A DNA stretch of 64,000 nt from Sneathiella marina (GTDB taxonomy: Bacteria > Pseudomonadota > Alphaproteobacteria > Sneathiellales > Sneathiellaceae): positions 998,364 to 1,062,363 of the forward strand of contig NZ_CP098747.1 in the NCBI RefSeq assembly GCF_023746535.1, in the 5' to 3' direction. Positions 34,662-44,032 of the stretch are shown here, in pieces. Position 1 is the first letter of the stretch. Each line of letters begins with the position of its first letter. Below the pieces are notes generated by a model. It made no database searches. It was not told where the DNA came from and worked only from the letters and a program-made list of their open reading frames with translations. The translations under genes and the position numbers were made by a program.

Positions 34662-35486
34662 CTAATGAGCAAATAGAACCGGTGCTGTCATATGTGCTAA
34701 CGTATTCTCGGTTGCGCCACCCAATATCATTTCGCGAAGGCGACTATGTCCGTAGGCGCCCATTACAAGCATATCGGCACTATAATCAACCAGGGCATCC
34801 AAGAGTGCATCACCGACTTTAATATCAGGCCAGACACCAGCCTTGAAAGTAGCCTCAATACCATGTCGCTTTAGATGCGCAAGGACATGGTCTGTTTCAT
34901 AGCTTTCATCTTCGTCGGCATTTACGCTGAGAAGTGTGACTTTGTCGGCATTCGTTAAAAATGGAAGTGATTCATGCAGGGCACGCGAAGCCTCACGAGA
35001 GTTGTTCCACGCCACCAACACATGCTTTCCAAATTTAGCGTATTCACCAGCATAAGGGATTACGAGGACGGGGCGGGGAGAGCTTACTACGAGCTCGTCG
35101 GCGATGTACTGGCTTTGCATGTTATTATCGGCATCAGGATCTCCTTGCCCAACAATGACCAAATCCACGGCGACAGCATGTTCGTTTATCAAATCCGGGG
35201 CATACCCTTCTTCAACAACAACCTCAACTTCCTGTCCAGCCGTGCTTGATAATTTTTCAAGCTTTGCCTTGGCTTCAGCAGCTTGTGCTTCCTCAGTTAC
35301 TTTCGATTGCTCGATAAATTCCGGGGGAACATATCCCATGAATGATGTTGGCACAGTAACTTGTGCGATCGTATATAGTGCTTTGATATGGGCGCCATGA
35401 AGTGCCGCCAGATTAAGAGCAGTTTCAATCCGAGATTCCAATTGCGGATCATTGTTCAGATGGAGCAGAATGGTTTTGATCGACAT
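34662..35486 (-). CDS. Tandem universal stress protein (UspA family)
   Basis: This is a 274-residue cytosolic protein with two UspA-like domains. The second one keeps the ATP-binding style motif VMGAYGHSRLREMILGG near residue 245, followed by hydrophobic VLFAH. The first half is more diverged (LLHLNNDPQLESRIETALNLA). Family members bind nucleotide or act in stress survival; the exact role is unknown. A good ribosome site (AGGAAG, five bases upstream) supports ATG 35486. It has its own transcript on the minus strand. Confidence 0.9.
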   Translation of the reverse strand: MSIKTILLHLNNDPQLESRIETALNLAALHGAHIKALYTIAQVTVPTSFMGYVPPEFIEQSKVTEEAQAAEAKAKLEKLSSTAGQEVEVVVEEGYAPDLINEHAVAVDLVIVGQGDPDADNNMQSQYIADELVVSSPRPVLVIPYAGEYAKFGKHVLVAWNNSREASRALHESLPFLTNADKVTLLSVNADEDESYETDHVLAHLKRHGIEATFKAGVWPDIKVGDALLDALVDYSADMLVMGAYGHSRLREMILGGATENTLAHMTAPVLFAH

Positions 35487-35809
35487 GGGTTCTTCCTAAA
35501 TTTGCTTGTTTTTCTTTTGTCACTTTACCGGATTCTATATCGACGAAAATTGATTTGAGACAACTGATAACAGTTTCTGGCTAGTATCATCATAAATTCC
35601 CCGATGCCTTAAACATAAGAATTGCAGCGTAAGTTGACAACTTGATAGTTGTTTCTGTTTAATTTTGCATACTTGGTTGGCTTCGTGCCTGTTTTGTCCC
35701 TTTTATAGCCTGACGCCACAAATATTTTTACAAGGGAGATCAAAACTCTGATATGTACAGCTCGGTTTATTATTGAAGTATATGAGGGATGTGAGAGGAG
35801 CTTAAGGAA
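35487..35809. other. Intergenic region between usp and nitroreductase genes
   Basis: The 323 bases hold no gene I can support. They contain the divergent control regions of both neighbours, including the promoter-like pair described separately at 35634-35663. No hairpin terminator or RNA gene is recognisable. Confidence 0.6.
35634..35663 (+). promoter_or_regulatory. Candidate sigma70-type promoter with embedded inverted repeat
   Basis: TTGACA (35634-35639) and TTTAAT (35658-35663) are 18 bases apart, close to housekeeping promoter consensus. The spacer contains a perfect inverted repeat ACAACT-TGAT-AGTTGT (35637-35652) that overlaps the -35 box and could be an operator. The nitroreductase gene starts about 147 bases downstream, so the leader would be long. 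Assignment is by eye only. Confidence 0.4.
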
Positions 35810-36379
35810 ATGGAGGCAATAGATGCTTTATTATCCCGGAAATCGTCTGCCATGCTGGATATTCCGGCACCCTCCCCTGATGAGATCCAAATTTTGCTAC
35901 AAGCTGCAACGCGTGCGCCGGATCACTGTCGATTGCGCCCATGGAAGTTTCTAATTATTGAAAATGACGCCCGAAAAGCGCTGGGCGATGTCATGGTTGA
36001 AGCATTGAGGATCCGTGACCCGAAAGCAAGTGACGCCATGCTGGAGAAGACACGCGGAAAACCATTACGAGCGCCATTAATAATAGTCGTCATCGCGAAA
36101 GTTGAAGAACACCCAAAAGTTCCCAATGTTGAGCAGGTCTTGTCCGCTGGTGCTGCTGCCCAAAATATAATGATAGCGGCTCATGCGCTGGGGTATGCCG
36201 GTATCTGGCGTAGCGGGGCACCGTGTTTTGATGAACATGTCCGAGAAGCATTAGGCGCGACTGGTAACGATCAAATTGTTGGGTTCCTGTATTTGGGGAC
36301 CGCCAGCAAAAAACCCATCCTTCCTAACGAACCCATTGACGAGTATTTGGAATTCTGGACTGGAAAAGATAGGAACTAA
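35810..36379 (+). CDS. Nitroreductase family protein (YdjA-like)
   Basis: This 189-residue FMN-dependent oxidoreductase has the family start AIDALLSRKSSAMLDIPAP, the ATRAPDHCRLRPWKFLI motif (Arg and Pro residues that contact FMN) and the LGYAGIWRSGAPCFD and GFLYLGTAS motifs near the C-terminus. The pattern RAPDH..LRPW is closest to the short YdjA group. It would reduce nitroaromatics, quinones or similar with NAD(P)H; the natural substrate is unknown. AAGGA directly upstream supports ATG 35810. The GST-like gene follows 39 bases later and may share the transcript. Confidence 0.9.
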   Translation: MEAIDALLSRKSSAMLDIPAPSPDEIQILLQAATRAPDHCRLRPWKFLIIENDARKALGDVMVEALRIRDPKASDAMLEKTRGKPLRAPLIIVVIAKVEEHPKVPNVEQVLSAGAAAQNIMIAAHALGYAGIWRSGAPCFDEHVREALGATGNDQIVGFLYLGTASKKPILPNEPIDEYLEFWTGKDRN

Positions 36380-36418
36380 TACGCGTGGGGCGTTCTATAA
36401 TCAAAAAGGAAAAATCTG

Positions 36419-37327
36419 TTGTCTGAATTAATTTTTCATCATTATGAACCCTCCCCGTTTGCCGAAAAAATTCGATCCATTTTTGGCTATAAAGACATTG
36501 AATGGAAGTCTGTGCAAATCCCGAGGATGATGCCAAAACCTGACGTCATGCCGCTTACTGGCGGCTATCGTAAAACGCCCGTCCTGCAGATTGGTGCTCA
36601 TATCTATTGTGACACTCAAATCATCATTAGAGAAATTGAAGCACGGAAGCCAACACCCAGCCTTTTTCCTGACGGAAGCGATTTTCTAGGTTGGGGAACC
36701 AGCTTTTTTACTGACAAGGCGTTATTTAGTGTTTGTGTTGCAATCGTTTTTGGCAGTTTCGGAGATCAGTTACCCGATGAGTTCATTAAAGATCGGGCTG
36801 AACTTTCTGGTGGAAATATAAACATCGAGCGAATGAAGGCCGGTTTGCCTTTCTCCTTTCAACAATTCTCTTCCATGTTGGATTGGGCTGAGCAGGGCCT
36901 TGCGGACGAGCGCACTTACTTCCTTGGGGACGTAGCGAGCCTGGTTGATTTCAATATGTACTTTAATCTCTGGTTTGCGGGCCGTGTTCCAGATGCAAAA
37001 GCAATAATCGCACAATTTCCGAATTTGAGCGCCTGGATGGCCCGAGTTGCTGATTTCGGCCATGGACGTCAGTCGGATATGACGTCAAAGGAAGCATTGC
37101 AAATTGCTAAAAAGCAGGATGTTTCAGCATTTGTCGGAGAAATCCAAAGCACCGAAGGACTAGGCGAAGGCGAACAAGTGACAATAACACCGAATGATTC
37201 AGGACGCATACCTGTCACTGGAAACTTGGTGACGTTGACGACACAGGAAGTTGCAATCCGTCATACGAATGACATAGTTGGAGAGGTAATTATTCATTTT
37301 CCGCGCGCCGGGTTCATACTAAGTTAG
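36419..37327 (+). CDS. Glutathione S-transferase family protein with C-terminal extension
   Basis: The product is 302 residues starting at TTG 36419, supported by AAGGA eight bases upstream. Residues 1-80 form a thioredoxin-like GST domain (HHYEPSPFAEKIRSIFGYK, then GGYRKTPVLQIGAHIYCDT). A helical GST C-domain follows up to about 215, with DVASLVDFNMYFNLWF. The last ~85 residues (IPVTGNLVTLTTQEVAIRH and on) form a beta-rich extension not found in ordinary 200-220 residue GSTs. The role could be conjugation or a non-catalytic binding function; the usual catalytic Ser/Cys is not obvious. It follows the nitroreductase gene. Confidence 0.82.
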   Translation: MSELIFHHYEPSPFAEKIRSIFGYKDIEWKSVQIPRMMPKPDVMPLTGGYRKTPVLQIGAHIYCDTQIIIREIEARKPTPSLFPDGSDFLGWGTSFFTDKALFSVCVAIVFGSFGDQLPDEFIKDRAELSGGNINIERMKAGLPFSFQQFSSMLDWAEQGLADERTYFLGDVASLVDFNMYFNLWFAGRVPDAKAIIAQFPNLSAWMARVADFGHGRQSDMTSKEALQIAKKQDVSAFVGEIQSTEGLGEGEQVTITPNDSGRIPVTGNLVTLTTQEVAIRHTNDIVGEVIIHFPRAGFILS

Positions 37328-37446
37328 CCGTTGGGTGCTACGGTGGAGGTTTCCTCCCCCTCTGCCTGTATGGTGAACTTTGAAGCCACTATTGAAATAG
37401 CTGTTAAAATAGATACCTATTTGCTAGTTTGATTGCCGGTACAAGA

Positions 37447-38100
37447 ATGATATTCCGTAACTTACCTTCGATGAGGGAACGAATTTTGGTTAATATATTT
37501 CGAAATGCGATCCTTGGCTTTTGCGCCTTCGCTATTGTTATTTCCTATCAAATAGAGAGGGCAGGTTTTTCTGCTGCATTGGCGGAAACGAAATTGCCGG
37601 AGGCGATAATTGCAGTCGTCGACATCAGTTATATCTTAAAACATTCCAAGCCGACAAAAGCCGCGGAGGCGGAAATCGAAGAAAAACTCAAAACAGTTGA
37701 TGAGGATCTAAAGAAGCGAAGTGCGGATTTAAAAAAAGAAAAAGAGCAGCTTGATAAGCAGCGGGCGATTATTTCGCCGGACGCGTATAAAAAGAAGCTG
37801 GAAAAACTGAATATCACGCATCAAAACCTGCAGCGTGAATCTCAGATTCTGCGTGGAAAGTTCAATCAGGTCATTCAGCGCGTACGTCTACATTTACGTG
37901 AATTGATTATTGTTCAGGCTGCAGCTGTTAGTAAGGAAAAAGGTGTAAATGTTGGAATTGACCGAGCGAAAACCGTCTTTTTTGACAATCAGATGGATAT
38001 CACCGAAGAGGTACTTGAACGCTTTAATAAATCAAATCCGAAAAATATAAAAATAACCATTGATGAAAATCCACCCGCGGCGGAAAAAAAGAAAAATTGA
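37447..38100 (+). CDS. OmpH/Skp-family periplasmic chaperone-like protein
   Basis: This frame encodes about 217 residues from ATG 37447 (TTG 37429 and ATG 37471 are alternatives). A long hydrophobic N-terminal stretch (FRNAILGFCAFAIVI) may be a signal peptide or membrane anchor, followed by AVVDISYILKHSKPTKAAE and a Lys/Glu-rich coiled coil (about 70-150), as in Skp/OmpH. Skp holds unfolded outer-membrane proteins in the periplasm. The C-terminus is basic (PPAAEKKKN). It is not next to bamA or lpxD, the usual home of skp, so it may be a second paralog. Confidence 0.8.
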   Translation: MIFRNLPSMRERILVNIFRNAILGFCAFAIVISYQIERAGFSAALAETKLPEAIIAVVDISYILKHSKPTKAAEAEIEEKLKTVDEDLKKRSADLKKEKEQLDKQRAIISPDAYKKKLEKLNITHQNLQRESQILRGKFNQVIQRVRLHLRELIIVQAAAVSKEKGVNVGIDRAKTVFFDNQMDITEEVLERFNKSNPKNIKITIDENPPAAEKKKN

Positions 38101-38109
38101 AGGTGAGCG

Positions 38110-39075
38110 TTAAATCAACTCCAATAACTTTTCTTTTAAGGTGTCATCGCAAAATGCTGCCCGTATCGCGCTTCGCGTAATTCCTTCTAGATCTCCTGTG
38201 TCGAGGCCATAGTTCTTTGCGGCTTGTTCATATTCGTATCCGACTGAAGTCGCAAAGAAGGGTGGATCGTCTGAGCTTAAAGTGACGACACAACCGGCTT
38301 TCATCATTTCTCCAAAGGGATGCGATTGTCGGCTTTTAAAAAGTCCGGTTGAAACATTACTTCCTGGACACAATTCCAGCGGTATTTGCTTATCTGCAAT
38401 TTCTTCGAGAAGCTCGCTATCTTCTATTGCGCGTACCCCATGTCCGATCCGTGAAGTTGGCAAATAATCCAATGAAGCTCGAATGCTTTCTGGTCCGCCG
38501 AATTCGCCAGCATGGTTTGTTGTTTGATATCCCGCACGATACGCAAGATTAAAAGCCGGGGCAAAATCTCTGGGGTGAAATTGAGCTTCATCACCGCCCA
38601 TACCAAAACCAACGACGAAAGGGTGGGGATTATTGACAAATTCCGTTGCCACTTTCAAGGCTTTTTCCGGACCGAGATGCCGGACACACGTCACAATGAT
38701 ACGGCCAATAATTCCGAACTCCCGATAAGCGTCTTCAATGCCTGCGGCAATTCCTTCCAGATGATCCGCATAACTCATACCGGCTTGCGCCGCATGATCA
38801 GGGGATGAAAACATCTCGACATAAATAACGTCTTCGCGGGCACATCGTGCAAGATAGTCATATGTAATCAGACGATAATCGTCTTTGGATTTGATCGCGG
38901 CTGCAGCTTTATCATAGCAGTCCAGAAACTCCCAAAATGTTGTCCAGGCAAACTCCCCATCGGACTTGAAAGTTGTCGGATCCAGTAATGTGCCATTTTT
39001 TGCTGCCAGCTTTTTTACAAGCGCAGGTGTTGCTGTCCCTTCCAAATGAACATGTAATTCTGCTTTTTTGACCAT
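38110..39075 (-). CDS. add: Adenosine deaminase
   Basis: This is a 321-residue zinc-dependent deaminase. It turns (deoxy)adenosine into (deoxy)inosine, which the PNP of this operon can then split. Metal and catalytic motifs are visible: ELHVHLEGTATP (HXH, residues 7-9), TNHAGE (catalytic Glu), RIGHGVRA and LSSDDPPFF (Asp ligand near the C-terminus). The start overlaps the deoB stop by one base (TAATG). It is the last gene of the ten-gene leftward nucleoside operon. Confidence 0.94.
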   Translation of the reverse strand: MVKKAELHVHLEGTATPALVKKLAAKNGTLLDPTTFKSDGEFAWTTFWEFLDCYDKAAAAIKSKDDYRLITYDYLARCAREDVIYVEMFSSPDHAAQAGMSYADHLEGIAAGIEDAYREFGIIGRIIVTCVRHLGPEKALKVATEFVNNPHPFVVGFGMGGDEAQFHPRDFAPAFNLAYRAGYQTTNHAGEFGGPESIRASLDYLPTSRIGHGVRAIEDSELLEEIADKQIPLELCPGSNVSTGLFKSRQSHPFGEMMKAGCVVTLSSDDPPFFATSVGYEYEQAAKNYGLDTGDLEGITRSAIRAAFCDDTLKEKLLELI

Positions 39076-40283
39076 TATTTCTCCAGAAAGGATGTGCCAT
39101 TCGATAATGGAGGTATGGCCAGGTGTTGGGCGATGCTTTGACCGATATCGGCAAAAGTGTTGCGCTCTCCGATGGAGTGGCCAATGACATTCGGACCGAA
39201 TGCAATTATGGGAACCACCTCACGGGTATGATCTGACCCCGGCCATGTCGGATCACATCCATGATCGGCAGTGAGCACGACCAGATCACCCGCTCGTAGT
39301 TTTCCTTCTATTTCCGGCAGCCGGGCATCAAATTCCTCCAGTGCATGCGCGTATCCGGGCACATCTCTACGATGTCCGAAAGATTGATCAAAATCGACAA
39401 GATTGGTGAAAATCAGACTTCCGTCCTCTGCCCGGTCGAGAGCATCCAAGGTTGCATCCACCAGCGCCATATTACCTGCCGCTTTAACAATTTCACCTGT
39501 ACCCTGGTGAGCAAAGATATCTCCGATCTTGCCAATTGAAATTACCTGCCGGTTATTGGATGTCAAGCGATCAAGTAAGGTCGGTTCCGGAGGAGGGACC
39601 GCCAGGTCACGACGATTTGCTGTTCGTGTAAAAGTACCGGGCTCCCCTGTAAAAGGGCGGGCGATTACACGTCCAATCTCGAAATCATCCACGAGATTTC
39701 GAGCCAATTCACATAAATCATATAGTCGCTGTAAGCCAAAGCTATCTTCATGGGCTGCAATCTGAAAAACGCTGTCAGCCGATGTATAGACAATGGGCTT
39801 ACCACTTGTTAGGTGGTCAGCACCAAGGCGCTCAATTATTTCCGTTCCCGAGGCATGACAGTCGCCAAGCACACCTGGAATGTTTCCCTGTTCGATCAAA
39901 GATCGCGTCAAGTTTTCCGGAAAGCAAGGAACGGTCTTGGGGAAATATCCCCAGTCAAAAAGAACAGGTACGCCTGCCATTTCCCAGTGTCCCGAGGGCG
40001 TATCCTTGCCCTTACTTTTTTCGTTGGCTACACCATATAGGCCACTGAAATCACGGTTTGTTTGTTGATTCCCATGATAAGCATCATGGGCGGCAAAGAG
40101 ACCCAGGTTTTGGAGGTTCGGAAGCTTGAGTGGACCTTCTCGATAGTCTGCATCGGCTTGATTTTTATCTGCCGCGTCTATGATATGGCCGAAAGTATCA
40201 GCGCCCATGTCCCCAAAAAGGTCAGCATCCCGCGCGGCACCCAGCCCAAAACTGTCCAGGACAATGATTATTGCGCGTGTCAT
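39075..40283 (-). CDS. deoB: Phosphopentomutase
   Basis: This is a 402-residue alkaline-phosphatase-superfamily enzyme that interconverts (deoxy)ribose-1-phosphate and 5-phosphate. The metal-binding motifs are in place: [16 protein letters not shown] at the N-terminus and [21 protein letters not shown] near residue 325. Length is normal. The start overlaps the deoA stop by four bases. It links the phosphorylases (PNP, DeoA) to the aldolase DeoC in the same operon. Confidence 0.96.
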   Translation of the reverse strand: MTRAIIIVLDSFGLGAARDADLFGDMGADTFGHIIDAADKNQADADYREGPLKLPNLQNLGLFAAHDAYHGNQQTNRDFSGLYGVANEKSKGKDTPSGHWEMAGVPVLFDWGYFPKTVPCFPENLTRSLIEQGNIPGVLGDCHASGTEIIERLGADHLTSGKPIVYTSADSVFQIAAHEDSFGLQRLYDLCELARNLVDDFEIGRVIARPFTGEPGTFTRTANRRDLAVPPPEPTLLDRLTSNNRQVISIGKIGDIFAHQGTGEIVKAAGNMALVDATLDALDRAEDGSLIFTNLVDFDQSFGHRRDVPGYAHALEEFDARLPEIEGKLRAGDLVVLTADHGCDPTWPGSDHTREVVPIIAFGPNVIGHSIGERNTFADIGQSIAQHLAIPPLSNGTSFLEK

Positions 40284-41623
40284 AAATCCTCCTTCGTCAG
40301 CCGAGCCCGGATAACAGGAGAAACGGTGACGGCTTCGTCTGAGATCGTAATCGCAGACAGAATACGGTTTTCCGCCTTATCTGCATCGGAATTATTCTTG
40401 GCGTAGATTGTTGCGACCGGATTTCTTGGGCCAAGTTTTGCACCGAGGCCGGCAATGTCACCAAGACCAACACTATGATCAATTTCATCAGAGGCACGAA
40501 GTCGGCCGCCCCCCAAATCAATTACGGCGACACCGAATTCGCGGACATTCATTTTTGCCAAATAACCTCGCTTGGGAGCAATGACTTGCCGCCGGATTGG
40601 AGCAAGAGGAAGATATTGATCCACATTGGCCATGAGATCCGGGGGCCCTCCAAGCGCTGTAATCATTTCCGCAAATTTAGCGGCGGCGGTGCCACTGGAA
40701 AGAGCACCGGTTACTGCATGAGGGGCGGAGACTTCATCCGCAAGGCCTGTAAGAACAAGCATCTCCGCACATAAGGCAATTACAATTTCCGACAATCTGG
40801 CGTCCACGTTTCTGCCCGTCAGGAAATCGATTGTCTCTCTTACTTCGATCGCGTTTCCCGCTGTTTTCCCCAGAACTTCATTCATATCAGTGAGGAGGGC
40901 AGTTGTAGGCATACCATATCCATTCGCGACAGTGACGATGCTGCGAGCTAATTCCATTGCTTCATCATAGTTGTCCTTGAAGGCGCCGGAACCGAACTTG
41001 ACGTCCATCACCAGTGCATCGAGACCTGCCGAAAGTTTCTTGGATAAAATTGAAGCCGTGATTAGCGGTATCGATTCAACGGTGGCTGTTACATCCCGTG
41101 TTGCGTAAAACCTCTTGTCTGCCGGAGCCAGATCTTCGGTTTGACCAATAATAGCACATCCAACATCCTTGATGGTTTGCATCAGGAGCTCAGGGCTGGG
41201 TGAAGTATTATAACCCGGTACACTATCCAGTTTATCGAGGGTGCCCCCTGTATGACCCAGGCCACGCCCGGAAATCATGGGTACGGCGCCGCCGCAGGCT
41301 GCTATTATCGGAGCAAGCATTAAGCTGACTTTATCGCCGACACCACCTGTGGAATGCTTATCGACTACAGGACGACCCAGTCCCGCTTTCGACCAGTCCA
41401 TAACATGTCCTGAATGGGTTTTTGCCCGCGTCAGGAAGATCCGCTCCTGCATGGACATCCCTTGGAAAAAGACGGCCATGGCAAAGGCGGCTATTTGTCC
41501 TTCTGAAATAGAATGATCTGTTATGCCGTCAACAAAAAACTGGATTTCAGCTTCACTCAGCTTGCCGCCATCGCGCTTTTTTCGGATAATTTCCTGGGGA
41601 ATAAAATGTTGTGGCTGGCTCAT
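40280..41623 (-). CDS. deoA: Thymidine phosphorylase
   Basis: This is a 447-residue class II pyrimidine-nucleoside phosphorylase. It splits thymidine and deoxyuridine into base and deoxyribose-1-phosphate. Family motifs include the phosphate-binding stretch [18 protein letters not shown] (about residue 85), [20 protein letters not shown] and [11 protein letters not shown]. Length and N-terminus ([15 protein letters not shown]) match DeoA. It overlaps deoB by four bases and follows the ALDH gene after 12 bases. Confidence 0.96.
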   Translation of the reverse strand: MSQPQHFIPQEIIRKKRDGGKLSEAEIQFFVDGITDHSISEGQIAAFAMAVFFQGMSMQERIFLTRAKTHSGHVMDWSKAGLGRPVVDKHSTGGVGDKVSLMLAPIIAACGGAVPMISGRGLGHTGGTLDKLDSVPGYNTSPSPELLMQTIKDVGCAIIGQTEDLAPADKRFYATRDVTATVESIPLITASILSKKLSAGLDALVMDVKFGSGAFKDNYDEAMELARSIVTVANGYGMPTTALLTDMNEVLGKTAGNAIEVRETIDFLTGRNVDARLSEIVIALCAEMLVLTGLADEVSAPHAVTGALSSGTAAAKFAEMITALGGPPDLMANVDQYLPLAPIRRQVIAPKRGYLAKMNVREFGVAVIDLGGGRLRASDEIDHSVGLGDIAGLGAKLGPRNPVATIYAKNNSDADKAENRILSAITISDEAVTVSPVIRARLTKEDL

Positions 41624-41635
41624 AATTTCTACGCC

Positions 41636-44020
41636 TCACTCGCCGTAAGGGATCCAAATATTTTTGATTTGAGTCGCGTGGCGTAAAAACTCCCGCCCCT
41701 CCGCGTGGGCAGAGTTAAACCAATCACGTGCTTGCCCATGGTTCACCCAAGTCCGCTTCATATTTCCGACAGAAGCAGCTTCGACCGCTGCACTTCCTTC
41801 TTTCGAGCCAAAGTACCAGACCGATTTCACGTCATCATGCTCCGCAAGTGTTTGCGCGAGCTCCTCGTGGTATCCGGTCACAATATTAAAGGCACCGGCC
41901 GGAAAATCTGAGGTATCCAGAACCTGATAGAGATCTGTTGCGCAGAGCGGGTGGTTCTCCGACGGGATCAGGACAATCCGATTGCCCATGGCCAGGGCAG
42001 GGCCGGCGAGTGAAATGAGGCTTAACAAAGGATTTTCATCCGGGCAGATAATGCCAATGGTTCCAATGGGCTCCTTCATCGCCAATGTGACACCGCGTAA
42101 AGGAGGTGAATGCACAGTGCTTTCATATTTATCAGCCCAGGCTGCATAGGAAAAAAGTCGGTTTATACTGGCGTTCACTTCATCAATGGAAAGCGTTGAG
42201 CTGACGCCCGTAGTTGTCTGAAGGCGCTCTGCAAACTCTTGGCGTCTCGCATCAAGATTCTCGGCTAAATAGTAAAGAATTTGCGCCCGCCCGTGACTGT
42301 TGATTTTTGTCCATGCGCTTTCCTTGCGCGCAGCCTCAACAGCATTGCGGATATCCTTCCGATTGCCATGACCAATTTCCCCTATTTTTTGGCCTGAAGC
42401 AGACAGTACCGGCAAGCTGTAGCCTGAATCGGGTCGAGCTTGCTTGCCGCCAATGTATAGTTTTGCGGTTCTATCTAGTGAAGGCAAGGTAGAGGGGCTC
42501 CCAGATTGAGTCGCTTTTCGCTGAGATTTCCTCTTGTTCTGAACTGGTTTCAGGTGTGTTTTTGGCTTTAAAACCTCAAGCATGCCCTCATGTCCGCCTT
42601 CACGGCCATAGCCGGATTCCCGGTTTCCGCCAAATCCGCAGGCTGCGTCAAACTGGTTGGTTGAATTAATCCAAACAACACCGCAATCCAGCTTAGGCGC
42701 GATGTCGAGGGCAAGATTAATATTTTCACTCCAGACTGAAGCTGCCAAACCATACCGGGTGTTATTGGCAATTTGAACCGCTTCATCAGGAGTTCTGAAG
42801 GTCATTGTCACGATGACAGGGCCAAAAATTTCTTCCTGGGCAATTGTCGCCGCAGGCTGCACCTCCGTAAAAAGGGTCGGGGGATAGAAAGATCCGGTTT
42901 CTGGTACGTCAATATCCGGTTGCCACATTTTGGCACCTTCTTTTTGACCTGTTTCCACCAGTTTTTCTATGGTCTTAACTTGAACAGGGGCAACAATCGC
43001 TCCCATATCGATTGACTTGTCGAGCGGATCGCCGATGCGTAATGTTTTCATACGCTCTTTTAACTTTACAACCATTTTGTCGGCGATACCCTCTTGCAAA
43101 AGCAAGCGTGAACCGGCGCAGCAAACCTGCCCCTGATTGAACCATATTGCGTCGACAACGCCTTCCACGGCGCTATCCAAATCAGCGTCTTCAAAAACAA
43201 TAAATGGGGACTTACCCCCAAGTTCTAGAGTGAGGTGTTTTCCACTTCCTGCCGTGGCATTTCTAATGCGACGACCGACTTCTGTTGAGCCAGTAAAGGC
43301 AATTTTATTGACATCCGGATGTGTCACAAGATGCTCTCCGGTTTTGCCATCACCAGTGACGATATTAACGACGCCATCCGGCAATCCGGCATCTTTGCAG
43401 ATTTCTGCGAAGCATAAAGCGGTGAGGGAAGTATATTCTGCCGGCTTTAGAACCACTGTATTTCCGGCGGCGATAGCAGGTGCGATTTTCCAGGCGAGCA
43501 TCAGCAATGGGAAATTCCAGGGTATGATCTGGCCTATCACACCCATGGGCTCAAATTCTGGAAATTCCTGATCTTGCAGCTGCGCCCACCCGGCATGATG
43601 ATAAAAATGGCGTGCGACGAGAGGAATATCGATATCACGGGTTTCCCGGACGGGTTTTCCGTTGTCCAAGCTCTCCAAAACTGCCAGTAAACGGGCATTT
43701 CTCTGGACCGCACGTGCAAGCGCATATAAATGCCGAGCGCGCGCATGACCGCCTATTGATTGCCAGCTTTTTTGGGCTTTGCGGGCTGCTTTCACGGCCT
43801 TGCCGACATCTTCTCCATTTGCTGCGGCAATTTTTCCCAATGACTGCGCTGTCGCGGGGTTTACGCTATTGAACCATTTCTTTGAGCCTGGTTTCGCCCA
43901 AGCTCCATTTATGAAAAGGTCAAATTTCCCCTGATGATCGGACAGCCACTTAACTGCAAGCTCCCGGGATTCAGGCGCTTGACCGTAATCCATGGTGTCA
44001 AATATTTCTGCAATGCTCAT
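41636..44020 (-). CDS. Two-domain aldehyde dehydrogenase (ALDH16-like)
   Basis: The product is 794 residues, far longer than the usual ~500. Residues 1 to about 490 form a full NAD(P)-dependent aldehyde dehydrogenase with LELGGKSPFIVFEDAD (catalytic Glu) and the nucleophile Cys region FNQGQVCCAGSRLLL. A linker rich in Lys, Ser and Gln leads to a second, shorter ALDH-like part (about 525-794) with GTIGIICPDENPLLSL but no catalytic Cys region that I can see. This active-plus-pseudo arrangement is known from the ALDH16 family. In this operon it most likely oxidises the acetaldehyde released by DeoC. It lies between deoC and deoA with 12-base gaps. Confidence 0.9.
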   Translation of the reverse strand: MSIAEIFDTMDYGQAPESRELAVKWLSDHQGKFDLFINGAWAKPGSKKWFNSVNPATAQSLGKIAAANGEDVGKAVKAARKAQKSWQSIGGHARARHLYALARAVQRNARLLAVLESLDNGKPVRETRDIDIPLVARHFYHHAGWAQLQDQEFPEFEPMGVIGQIIPWNFPLLMLAWKIAPAIAAGNTVVLKPAEYTSLTALCFAEICKDAGLPDGVVNIVTGDGKTGEHLVTHPDVNKIAFTGSTEVGRRIRNATAGSGKHLTLELGGKSPFIVFEDADLDSAVEGVVDAIWFNQGQVCCAGSRLLLQEGIADKMVVKLKERMKTLRIGDPLDKSIDMGAIVAPVQVKTIEKLVETGQKEGAKMWQPDIDVPETGSFYPPTLFTEVQPAATIAQEEIFGPVIVTMTFRTPDEAVQIANNTRYGLAASVWSENINLALDIAPKLDCGVVWINSTNQFDAACGFGGNRESGYGREGGHEGMLEVLKPKTHLKPVQNKRKSQRKATQSGSPSTLPSLDRTAKLYIGGKQARPDSGYSLPVLSASGQKIGEIGHGNRKDIRNAVEAARKESAWTKINSHGRAQILYYLAENLDARRQEFAERLQTTTGVSSTLSIDEVNASINRLFSYAAWADKYESTVHSPPLRGVTLAMKEPIGTIGIICPDENPLLSLISLAGPALAMGNRIVLIPSENHPLCATDLYQVLDTSDFPAGAFNIVTGYHEELAQTLAEHDDVKSVWYFGSKEGSAAVEAASVGNMKRTWVNHGQARDWFNSAHAEGREFLRHATQIKNIWIPYGE

Positions 44021-44032
44021 AACAAATGTCCT

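Noticed and set aside
37327-37429. Small GGAGG/CCTCC hairpin after the GST gene
   Set aside because: The stem is short and no T run follows, so I do not call a terminator.
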